From NCBI GenBank assembly GCA_027621335.1, contig JAQCAN010000083.1:1-9572 (forward strand): a stretch of DNA of 9,572 nt, given 5' to 3'. Numbering within the stretch: position 1 is the stretch's first letter; each line of letters opens with the position of its first letter. Shown here piece by piece: positions 1 through 6,129 of this stretch. The stretch comes from Bacteroidota bacterium (GTDB lineage: Bacteria; Bacteroidota; Bacteroidia; Flavobacteriales_D; JABDKJ01). The position numbers were made by a program, and so were the translations under genes. Under the pieces are notes generated by a model. That model was not told where the DNA came from. It was given only the letters and a program-made list of their open reading frames with translations, and did not search any database.

Positions 1-164
1 CAACCAGCGAATACTGGACATACAATCAGAAAGGTGACACACTCGAAGTATCCGAACTGTTCGATCAAAGAGAACGAATAGTGAGGAGACTAGTGCGCAA
101 GGTGCTAACGGAAGATAGTGTGCACTTGGTGGATTTAAAAACTGATGAAGAATACCGAAAGTAA
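1..164 (+). CDS. C-terminal fragment of an unrecognised protein (5' end outside window)
   Basis: An open frame enters from the left edge (first complete codon at base 3) and ends at TAA 162-164, giving about 53 residues. It begins TSEYWTYNQKGDTLEVSEL and continues with a charged, arginine-rich, probably helical stretch (roughly DQRERIVRRLVRKVL) and an acidic tail ending DEEYRK. The composition looks coding: the aromatic/polar start and the amphipathic run are unlike the other frames here. I do not recognise the family. It lies on the same strand as the kinase that follows, 239 bases downstream, so a shared transcript is not implied. No function is offered. Confidence 0.6.
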   Translation, partial: TSEYWTYNQKGDTLEVSELFDQRERIVRRLVRKVLTEDSVHLVDLKTDEEYRK

Positions 165-383
165 GTCGAATTGTAGTAGAGGTTGACCTCCAAAATCAGA
201 CACAGGGCCAAAGAAGGACACGGACACCCATCCAAAGTACTACACGGCTTGGTTCAAGATTGTGCTGCCAAGGTTATTGGAAGAGCGGAAGACGCAGAAT
301 TGAAGAGCCTACACTAGTTTTCATGCGTATCCCGATCCCTGTTAAAAAAGGTTAAGCCAATCCTTACAGGGCCGTAGCTGCCT

Positions 384-391
384 TACTTTTG
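384..391 (+). promoter_or_regulatory. Candidate Bacteroidota -7 box before the sensor kinase
   Basis: TACTTTTG matches the Bacteroidota sigma-A -7 consensus TAnnTTTG at all six fixed positions. It lies 12 bases before the kinase ATG, so the 5' leader would be only a few bases long. No clear TTTG at -33 is visible upstream. An imperfect dyad, CCCTGT (337-342) with ACAGGG (366-371), lies just upstream where an activator or repressor could bind. The box is seen; promoter activity is inferred. Confidence 0.4.
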
Positions 392-403
392 ATGAGATAG
401 CTC

Positions 404-1927
404 ATGAAGAAGTACTGGATATTCGCAGTGATAGGCCTTATGATGATAGCCATGTTCGGGCTAGTGGCCATCCAATACCAATTCTTCCAGAATTCCATCA
501 CCCTCAAAGAAGCCCAATTCAGGTACACAGCCAATACGGCCTTGGTGCAAGTGGATGAGGAGCTCCAACGGCAAGAGGCCAAGCAGCGCTTGCTTAAAAG
601 TCAAGAGCAGAAGAAGAACCTGGAGCACTTGGACAGCATTCAGCGGGTCTTCACCACGGGCTGGGATAAGGAGCATGGCTTCTATATGAAGGACACCATC
701 ATTCGCACCGAGGATGGGGAGATCCAACTCAGCTATAGCACCTACAGGGAATACGACAACACCGGGGAATTGACCAATGACTTCAGGCGTCAAGTGGGCG
801 TAGAGATGGAATCCCAAGGAAGGGTGATGCGTGAGATGGTGAACGACATGTTCAGCTTCGAGTTTCTCCTCCCTCTGCCCGAGCGGCTTAATCATCAGGA
901 GCTGCAGGAGAATGTGGACAGAGTCATGCGTGCTTATGGCATTGACACCAAAAGCCGTTCGGCCATCTTCGATAGTTTCGGGCGACCCATCATCCATGAT
1001 GCTGATGATGCAATGGAAGAGTTGGTAGCCCTGTCCAAGACCAAGTATAGAGTCAGAGTCTTTGCCAATGACATCCTTTCAGAGCCTTATTACCTGCACG
1101 TGGATTTCCCAGAGGAGCGGAGCTATGTGAAGGCGAGCTTGACCCCCTTGGTGCTCACCTCTGGAGGATTCATCCTGCTCATCATGGCGGCCTTTGCCTT
1201 CACGGTGGCCATCATCTTCAGGCAGAAGAGAGTGTCCGAGATCAAGAATGATTTCATCAATAACATGACCCATGAGTTGAAGACGCCTGTCTCCACCATC
1301 TCCTTGGCTTGCGAAGCACTCAGCGATCCGGACATGAAGCGCTCGGGCATGGCCATGGACCGCTATGTGGGGATGATACGCGAGGAGAACAAGCGATTGG
1401 GCAGCTTGGTGGAGAATGTCCTACGCTCGGCCGTGGTGGACCGTGGCACCTTGGAGCTCAATTTGAGTGAGGAAGATATCCATGTGCTCATCGAGGAGGC
1501 CTTGGACCGATTCTCCCTTCAGTTCAAAGAAAGAGAAGCCTTAGTGGAGAAGGACTTTCAGGCTGCACCATCCCTGCTGAAAATAGATGCAGCTCATCTG
1601 AGGAATGTCATTGGGAATCTTATCGATAATGCTTTGAAATACAGCCCTACAGGGCCAAAGATCAGAGTTGTAACAACCAGCATTGGACATGTACTCAGGA
1701 TAGACATCACCGACCAGGGCATCGGCATCAAGACGGAGGATCAGAAGAAGGTCTTCGATACACTCTACCGAGTGCCGAAAGGGAACACGCATGACGTGAA
1801 AGGCTTTGGGCTGGGGCTCAGCTATGTGAAGGCCATAGTGGAGAAACACGGAGGACGCGTTTTGCTCAGGAGTGAATGGAAGTTAGGCTCTACCTTCAGC
1901 ATAGAATTGCCCTATGAAAGAGCATAA
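404..1927 (+). CDS. rprX: RprX-like two-component sensor histidine kinase
   Basis: A 507-residue inner-membrane sensor kinase that should autophosphorylate and pass phosphate to the regulator encoded next. TM1 is at about residues 5-24 and TM2 at about 249-272. Between them lies an extracytoplasmic sensor of about 220 residues whose first part (about 50-80) is rich in Gln, Glu and Lys and probably coiled coil. The HisKA H-box is MTHELKTP (288-295), with phospho-acceptor His290 (codon 1271-1273). The HATPase_c motifs follow: N box NLIDN (405-409), G1 DQGIG (437-441) and G2 GFGLGL (467-472). Only about 15 residues separate TM2 from the H-box, so there is no HAMP domain. Its last 14 bases overlap the regulator's start. 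The order, architecture and partner fit the Bacteroides RprX type. The kinase call is near certain; orthology with RprX is a family-level judgement from memory. The stimulus is unknown. Confidence 0.93.
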   Translation: MKKYWIFAVIGLMMIAMFGLVAIQYQFFQNSITLKEAQFRYTANTALVQVDEELQRQEAKQRLLKSQEQKKNLEHLDSIQRVFTTGWDKEHGFYMKDTIIRTEDGEIQLSYSTYREYDNTGELTNDFRRQVGVEMESQGRVMREMVNDMFSFEFLLPLPERLNHQELQENVDRVMRAYGIDTKSRSAIFDSFGRPIIHDADDAMEELVALSKTKYRVRVFANDILSEPYYLHVDFPEERSYVKASLTPLVLTSGGFILLIMAAFAFTVAIIFRQKRVSEIKNDFINNMTHELKTPVSTISLACEALSDPDMKRSGMAMDRYVGMIREENKRLGSLVENVLRSAVVDRGTLELNLSEEDIHVLIEEALDRFSLQFKEREALVEKDFQAAPSLLKIDAAHLRNVIGNLIDNALKYSPTGPKIRVVTTSIGHVLRIDITDQGIGIKTEDQKKVFDTLYRVPKGNTHDVKGFGLGLSYVKAIVEKHGGRVLLRSEWKLGSTFSIELPYERA

Positions 1928-2615
1928 GGACATACAGATCCTCTTGGTGGAAGATGACCCAAATCTCGGGTTATTGCTCCAGGAATACCTCACTGTGAAA
2001 GGCTATCATGTCCAGCTCGAACGGGATGGCGAAGCCGGGTGGAGACGCTTCCGCAAAGGAGGCCATCATTTCATCATCTTGGATGTTATGATGCCGAAGA
2101 AGGATGGATTCACCTTGGCCAAGGACATCCGAAAAATGGATGGTGATATCCCCATCCTCTTCCTTACTGCGAAGACCATGAAGGAAGATACGCTGGAAGG
2201 TTTCCGCTCTGGAGGGGATGATTACATGACCAAGCCCTTCAGTATGGAGGAGCTCTTGATGCGCATGGAGGTCATCTTGAAGCGCAGCATGCCTGAAAAG
2301 GAGAATGAGGTCTCAGGTCCTGCTTCATTAGGTAAGTTCACCTTCGACCCTGATACGCATCATTTAGATCTAGAGGGGAAGGAGATCAAACTCACCACCA
2401 AGGAGAGCCAATTGCTGCAGCTGCTGGTTCAGCATAAGAATGAGGTCTTGGACCGTCAAGAGGCGCTATTGAAGATCTGGGGCGATGACACCTACCATAA
2501 TGGCCGTAGCATGGACGTTTATATCACCAAGCTGCGTAAGCATTTGAAAGAAGATGATCGCCTTGAGATCGTGAATGTGCATGGGCAGGGATTCAGGTTG
2601 TTAGAGCGTAGTTGA
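1914..2615 (+). CDS. rprY: RprY-like OmpR-family response regulator
   Basis: A 233-residue cytoplasmic DNA-binding regulator and the partner of the kinase it overlaps. The receiver domain covers about residues 7-124, with acidic pocket Glu13/Asp14/Asp15, phospho-acceptor Asp57 in ILDVMMPKKDG, Thr85 and Lys107 in TKPF. The OmpR/PhoB winged helix covers about 138-232 and includes TTKESQLLQLL and the recognition-helix stretch MDVYITKLRKHL, ending in the usual GQGFRL wing. Length and domain order are normal for the family. The receiver signature DVMMPKKDGFTLA with KPFSMEEL closely matches my memory of Bacteroides RprY. The start ATG lies inside the kinase gene (14-base overlap, different frame), suggesting translational coupling. 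RprY has been reported to act in sodium and oxidative stress and at the nqr promoter in Porphyromonas gingivalis; whether that holds here is unknown. Confidence 0.93.
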   Translation: MKEHKDIQILLVEDDPNLGLLLQEYLTVKGYHVQLERDGEAGWRRFRKGGHHFIILDVMMPKKDGFTLAKDIRKMDGDIPILFLTAKTMKEDTLEGFRSGGDDYMTKPFSMEELLMRMEVILKRSMPEKENEVSGPASLGKFTFDPDTHHLDLEGKEIKLTTKESQLLQLLVQHKNEVLDRQEALLKIWGDDTYHNGRSMDVYITKLRKHLKEDDRLEIVNVHGQGFRLLERS

Positions 2616-2701
2616 TTCATAGTCTTTGTGTGGGCGCCTGGGCGGACCTGTCCGAACCACAAGGGGCTGACTATCCTTTGCTGCCGCTTCATAAAGGAGG
2701 C

Positions 2702-2967
2702 TGCCCATTGGCGGCACAGTCGGGCAATCGACTCAGCTCAGTGTCCGCTTACCTTCAGGCGTTCAGGTAGAGAGGGTGAGTCTGGTAGATATGAAGGGGC
2801 AGGTTGTTTATTTGAGGTTTGAAGATTTGAGGTTGAATTCAAGTCCTGATATGGGAGCTAACCTCAAACTTCAAATAAATAAAATCAAATCCCCTCCTGG
2901 CCTCTACACCTTGATCATCACCAGCCGTGACGGGAGGATGTTCTCTGAGAAAGTGGCGATTGAATAA
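2702..2967 (+). pseudogene. Frameshifted relic of a T9SS type A C-terminal sorting domain
   Basis: The frame ending at TAA 2965-2967 reads VRLPSGVQVERVSLVDMKG, then a spacer, then PPGLYTLIITSRDGRMFSEKV. This is the usual layout of the type IX secretion sorting domain (beta strand, VxLxDMxGxxV, L/PxGxYxLxI, KVxxx end). The expected upstream residues (AQSGNRLS) sit in another frame, with the switch at 2732-2741, where CTCAG occurs twice in tandem. Removing one copy restores NRLSVRLPSG in a single frame. No ATG lies in either frame: the first part stays open only back to 2612, and the second has an in-frame stop at 2692-2694. The long body of a T9SS cargo is therefore gone. The spacer is longer than usual and contains an inverted repeat. 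A sequencing error or a very short expressed protein from GTG 2776 are less likely alternatives. Confidence 0.6.
2807..2879. repeat. Imperfect inverted repeat with internal direct repeats inside the sorting-domain relic
   Basis: TTTGAAGATTTGAGGTT (2818-2834) pairs with AACCTCAAACTTCAAA (2860-2875), giving a 16-bp stem with one bulged A and a 25-base loop. The left side also holds ATTTGAGGTT twice (2810-2819 and 2825-2834), 15 bases apart. A second register, TTTATTTGAGGTTTGAAGAT (2807-2826) against 2860-2879, matches at 17 of 20 positions. The stem is AT-rich and low in complexity compared with flanking DNA. It encodes LRFEDLRLN and NLKLQINK in the relic's frame. It may be a small REP-like or MITE-like element, or simply a terminator-like hairpin in decaying DNA; no target-site duplication is obvious. 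Confidence 0.5.
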
Positions 2968-3098
2968 GGCGATTTTCCAATGGCAATCTATCTCACATAT
3001 AGCCTGCAAGTAGATTCTGCAAATGAAATCCCTTTACGCCTCAGTGTTTGAAAAAGCGCAGAGTAGCGCAGGGATACTCCCCCAAGATTCCTTATTAC

Positions 3099-3106
3099 GA
3101 TATTTG
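3099..3106 (+). promoter_or_regulatory. Weak -7 box before the aldehyde dehydrogenase operon
   Basis: GATATTTG matches TAnnTTTG at five of six fixed positions and sits 5 bases before the ATG at 3112, similar to the spacing of the boxes before the minus-strand genes. No -33 element is clear. The preceding bases 2968-3098 hold only a short direct repeat (AGCGCAG, 3-base gap, AGCGCAG near 3055-3071) and nothing else I can identify. Confidence 0.25.
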
Positions 3107-3111
3107 ACCGA

Positions 3112-4500
3112 ATGGCCATCAGCAAAGAACACGCAGGAGATTGTTTACACTCGCAAAAGGAATTCTTCCAAGCGGGGAAGACCCGCTCCTATGCAGCACG
3201 GAAAAAAGCCTTGAAGGACCTGCGTTCGTCCATTCAGAATCATGAGGAGGCTATCATGTCCGCCCTCAAAGCGGATATGAATAAACCGAGTTTTGAGGCC
3301 TATTCCTCAGAGATCGGAATCGTGCTTCAAGAGATAGGGCATAGCCTCCATTGGTTGAAGGAATGGATGCATCCTCAGCGGGTTCCAAGTCCAGTGGCTC
3401 TAGCGCCTGCTTCGAGTAAGGTCATTCCCCGTCCATTGGGACAGGTCCTTATTTTTGGACCCTGGAACTATCCATTCAATCTGATTCTGACGCCTTTGGT
3501 GGCCGCGATCTCAGCTGGGAATACGGCCCTCTTAAAACTGCCCTTGCAGACCCCTGAGACTGCGAAGGTCATTGACATCGTAGTGACAGAAGCCCTGCCT
3601 GAAGAATGGGCCTCTTGTATCGCCATTGAGGATCAGGACATCATTCCTGAGCTTATCCATGGCCAGAGCTTCCAACACATCTTCTTCACAGGGAGCAAGC
3701 GGGTGGGCAAGCTCATCTATTCCGCAGCTGCGGAGCATCTGATTCCTGTGACTCTGGAATTGGGGGGTAAGAATCCTGTAATTGTGGATTCCACTGCAGA
3801 TATCGGGGTGGCTGCTAGAAGAATCATCTGGGGCAAATGCTTCAATGCAGGCCAGACCTGCATCGCCCCGGACCATGTTTGGGCGCATGAAAGCATCAAG
3901 GCAGAGTTGCTGAAATGCTGCCAGAAAGAAGCAAAAGCTTTTGAAAAAGCCTATTCAGATGGAGAGGGTATGGGGCGTATCGTGAACACATCCCGTTTTG
4001 AGGCATTGGAGCATTTGTTGGAAGGGCAGAATGCTTTTTACACGTCCAGTAAGAACAAAGAGACATTGCACTTTGGGCTTCATCTCATTGATGAGCCCGC
4101 TATGGATAGCGCAGTGATGAAGGAGGAGATATTCGGGCCCATTCTTCCTTTTTTGTCTTGGAGGGATGAGGTGGAACTCATAGAGAAGATAGAAAGGAAT
4201 GCAGAACCGCTCTCCTTCTATCTATTCTCCAAGGACAGGGCTCTGGAGAAGCGAATTACCGAGCGCATAGCCTTCGGAGGAGGCTGCCTGAATGATTGCT
4301 TGGTTCATTTTGCCAATGGGGAAATGCCATTTGGTGGAATTGGAAACAGCGGCATGGGAAGCTATCATGGAAAGAAGGGTTTCGATACCTTCAGCCATTA
4401 TCAGAGCTGGGTACGAAATAGCACGTGGCTGGATGTCCCTGTGCGCTATGTACCTTATTCCGGTTGGAAGAACAAGCTCATTAAATACCTGATGAAATGA
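3112..4500 (+). CDS. NAD(P)-dependent aldehyde dehydrogenase, class 3-like
   Basis: A 462-residue soluble enzyme expected to oxidise aldehydes, probably fatty or aromatic, to acids with NAD(P)+. The length and the KxxxFFxxGKTRSYxxRKxxLKxL start (about residues 16-37) are typical of the class 3/fatty aldehyde group, which is shorter than the 490-500 residues of classes 1 and 2. Visible motifs are FGPWNYPF with oxyanion Asn119, FTGS (192-195), ELGGK with general base Glu216, FNAGQTC with catalytic Cys250, EEIFGP (338-343) and PFGGIGNSGMG (406-416). The coenzyme-loop motif usually read LKPSE is LKLPL here (141-145), so the proline after Lys142 and the following Glu are replaced. ATG 3112 is the first start after an in-frame stop (3064-3066) and gives the normal N-terminus. 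It overlaps the next gene by ATGA. The exact substrate is not visible. Confidence 0.93.
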   Translation: MAISKEHAGDCLHSQKEFFQAGKTRSYAARKKALKDLRSSIQNHEEAIMSALKADMNKPSFEAYSSEIGIVLQEIGHSLHWLKEWMHPQRVPSPVALAPASSKVIPRPLGQVLIFGPWNYPFNLILTPLVAAISAGNTALLKLPLQTPETAKVIDIVVTEALPEEWASCIAIEDQDIIPELIHGQSFQHIFFTGSKRVGKLIYSAAAEHLIPVTLELGGKNPVIVDSTADIGVAARRIIWGKCFNAGQTCIAPDHVWAHESIKAELLKCCQKEAKAFEKAYSDGEGMGRIVNTSRFEALEHLLEGQNAFYTSSKNKETLHFGLHLIDEPAMDSAVMKEEIFGPILPFLSWRDEVELIEKIERNAEPLSFYLFSKDRALEKRITERIAFGGGCLNDCLVHFANGEMPFGGIGNSGMGSYHGKKGFDTFSHYQSWVRNSTWLDVPVRYVPYSGWKNKLIKYLMK

Positions 4501-4916
4501 AAAAGAGAGTCATAGGCATAGGAGGGATCTTCTTCAAATGCAAAGATCCTGATGCCACGCGCGAATGGTATGGAAAGCACCTTGGATTGGTCACCAATGA
4601 GTACGGCAGCACCTTCGAATTCAGGAATGCAGAAAAACCTGAGGAGAAGAACTACCTGCAATGGAGCACCTTCAAGGAGGACACCAATTACATGGAGCCT
4701 TCCAAGGCGAGTTTCATGATCAACTATAGGGTGGAGGATCTCCATGCTCTGGTCAAAGAGCTGAAAGCCGAAGGCGTTCAGATTGTGGATGAGATTGAAG
4801 AATTCGAATACGGGAAATTCGTCCATATCATGGATCCTGAAGGGAATAAGGTGGAGTTATGGGAAGCTGTGAATGAGGTCTATGGTGAAATGGGGGATGG
4901 AGAGACCACGGCATGA
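4497..4916 (+). CDS. VOC/glyoxalase-fold protein of unknown substrate
   Basis: A 139-residue protein of the vicinal oxygen chelate superfamily (glyoxalase I, bleomycin resistance protein, extradiol dioxygenase). It shows two beta-alpha-beta-beta-beta modules: module 1 starts at GGIFFKCKDPDATREWYGKH (9-28) and module 2 at residues 72-92. The signature end HIMDPEGNKVELWE (110-123) follows. The position that normally carries the first metal ligand His in the opening strand is Gly10, whereas Gln55, His110 and Glu120 could still be ligands, so metal-dependent glyoxalase activity is doubtful. Its start overlaps the dehydrogenase stop (ATGA) and its stop overlaps the apbE start (ATGA), so it is the middle gene of a tight, probably coupled operon. 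A role in detoxifying reactive carbonyls alongside the dehydrogenase would fit the context but is inference. Confidence 0.85.
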   Translation: MKKRVIGIGGIFFKCKDPDATREWYGKHLGLVTNEYGSTFEFRNAEKPEEKNYLQWSTFKEDTNYMEPSKASFMINYRVEDLHALVKELKAEGVQIVDEIEEFEYGKFVHIMDPEGNKVELWEAVNEVYGEMGDGETTA

Positions 4917-5914
4917 GGGTATTAGCAGCATTCATTGTAGCCGCCACGCTTTTCAGTTGTGCTCAAAAGGAAGAGCCTTTCCAGCTAGCTGGAAAAGCCC
5001 AAGGCACCACCTTCAGCATCAAGTACCATGGGCCTAATGCGGTCGATCTCTCCCAAGAAGTCTCCGATGCCTTGAATGGTATTGATGAGAGCTTATCGCT
5101 CTGGCGTCCTGATTCCTTCATCAGCCAAGTGAACGCGAGAACGGACAGCATGGTTGCTATGCCTAGGAATGATGTGTATTTCATGGAGGTCTTCAAGTTG
5201 GCCAAGAAGGTCTTCCAAGAATCCAAGGGCGCCTTCGACCCGAGCATCTACCCCTTGATCAAAGCATGGGGATTCGGAGCCGTCTCTCCGGATTCTGAGG
5301 ATGTGCCTGATGTGGATTCGCTTCGAGAAGCCATCATGATAGGGGGCTTCGATGTGGTCCTCGCTGAAGTGGGTCCTGAGAAACTTTTCATTCTTCCGCG
5401 AGGGATGCAGCTGGACTTCAACGCCATCGCCCAAGGCTACAGCGTTGATGTCATAGCTGAGATCCTTGAAGATAAGGGCATCACGGATTACATGGTGGAG
5501 ATAGGAGGTGAGGTCAGGGCCAATGGTGTCCGGCCTGATGGAAAGGCATGGAACATCGGCATAGACCGTCCAATAGAGGATGGGGAGCGCAGCTTGATCA
5601 AAGAGGTACAGGTGGAGGATGAATCACTCGCCACTTCTGGGAATTACAGGAAGGCCGTCATGAGAGGAGGAAAACGCTACTCGCACACCATCGACCCTGA
5701 GACAGGATATCCAGTGACGCATAACTTGCTGAGCGCGACTGTGGTCACAAAAAGCTGTGCCTTGGCCGATGCCTATGCCACCGTCTGCATGGTCTTAGGA
5801 ACTGAGAAGGCGTTGGACTTCGCTGAGCGAAAGAACTTGGACGTCTATCTTATCTACGATGACAATGGCGTCATGAAGGAAAAAGGGACAGGGCGATTCG
5901 CTGAATCGAATTGA
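4913..5914 (+). CDS. apbE: FAD:protein FMN transferase ApbE, lipoprotein
   Basis: A 333-residue enzyme that transfers FMN from FAD to a Thr or Ser of target proteins such as NqrB, NqrC, RnfG or RnfD. The start MRVLAAFIVAATLFSC is a lipoprotein signal with lipobox LFSC (Cys16), so the mature protein is membrane-anchored outside the cytoplasm. ApbE motifs in order are GTTFSIKYHG (31-40), GAFDPSIYPL (106-115), DFNAIAQGY (168-176), EIGGEVRANG (196-205), TSGNYRK (241-247), YSHTIDPETGYPV (256-268, nucleotide/Mg binding) and ADAYATVCMVLG (285-296). Length and motif order are normal, so it should be active. It is the last gene of the ATGA-coupled operon. It converges with a minus-strand four-Cys membrane protein only 10 bases away, and the pairing suggests work on an NQR-type flavoprotein. 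No nqr or rnf gene lies in this window. Confidence 0.95.
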   Translation: MRVLAAFIVAATLFSCAQKEEPFQLAGKAQGTTFSIKYHGPNAVDLSQEVSDALNGIDESLSLWRPDSFISQVNARTDSMVAMPRNDVYFMEVFKLAKKVFQESKGAFDPSIYPLIKAWGFGAVSPDSEDVPDVDSLREAIMIGGFDVVLAEVGPEKLFILPRGMQLDFNAIAQGYSVDVIAEILEDKGITDYMVEIGGEVRANGVRPDGKAWNIGIDRPIEDGERSLIKEVQVEDESLATSGNYRKAVMRGGKRYSHTIDPETGYPVTHNLLSATVVTKSCALADAYATVCMVLGTEKALDFAERKNLDVYLIYDDNGVMKEKGTGRFAESN

Positions 5915-5924
5915 AAGGAATCGC
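5893..5924. terminator. Possible bidirectional dyad at the convergent 3' ends
   Basis: GCGATTC (5893-5899) can pair with GAATCG (5903-5908, 3-base loop) or with GAATCGC (5918-5924, 18-base loop). The arms cover the end of apbE and the 10-base gap to the opposing gene. There is no T tract, so intrinsic termination is doubtful. It is recorded because it lies exactly where two convergent transcripts must end. Confidence 0.25.
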
Positions 5925-6125
5925 TCAGGCAGCCACTTCAGGCTTCTTGCATTTTTCTTCAGGCTGGGCGCCACAGAAGCTGCAAGGCTCACCTTCTTTA
6001 TTCAAGAATGGGCTATTACTTGCACAAGTCCCGCTGAACTCTCCATTCTTCTTTACAAGGAGTTTGATAGCGATGCCGGCAAAAGCTAAAGCCATTAATC
6101 CAATAGTGAGGAGAACCAATTTCAT
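5925..6125 (-). CDS. Small single-pass membrane protein with four Cys, NqrM-like
   Basis: A 66-residue protein: one hydrophobic N-terminal helix (about residues 3-24, MKLVLLTIGLMALAFAGIAI), a short basic stretch KLLVKKNGEF, then a cysteine-containing tail with Cys34 (GTCAS), Cys48 and Cys51 (CSFC) and Cys59 (KCKK). This resembles proteins labelled 'membrane or secreted protein' in Flavobacteriia. It shares with NqrM (DUF539, iron delivery to the Na+-NQR NqrD/E site) the size, the single TM helix, the G-x-C motif just after it and four cysteines. The tail spacing differs from proteobacterial NqrM as I remember it, so homology is inferred. It lies 35 bases after gpsA on the same strand but has its own strong -7 box, and it faces apbE, whose product also matures NQR. 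It is too conserved-looking and well-started to be a shadow frame. Confidence 0.8.
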   Translation of the reverse strand: MKLVLLTIGLMALAFAGIAIKLLVKKNGEFSGTCASNSPFLNKEGEPCSFCGAQPEEKCKKPEVAA

Positions 6126-6129
6126 GCTG

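Noticed and set aside
187..303. A 37-codon open stretch with protein-like wording (HPKYYTAWFKIVLPRLLEERK) between the left-edge gene and the kinase
   Set aside because: It has no ATG, GTG or TTG near its start, is closed by a stop at 184-186, and another frame over the same DNA is also open for about 68 codons, so openness alone is not informative. It could be a gene remnant, but I cannot support it.
2643..2654. CGGACCTGTCCG palindrome just after the response regulator gene
   Set aside because: The loop would be only two bases and there is no T tract, so it is not a credible terminator; as an operator it has no associated promoter.
2628..2822. A 64-codon frame (MWAPGRTCPNHKG...) after the response regulator
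   Set aside because: The competing frames carry the T9SS sorting-domain pattern, while this one is Cys/Arg-rich with no recognisable motif and starts at GTG.
3023..3214. A 63-codon plus-strand frame beginning MKSLYASVFEKAQ before the aldehyde dehydrogenase
   Set aside because: About half of it lies over the dehydrogenase start in another frame, its second half is low-quality basic sequence, and no family is recognised.
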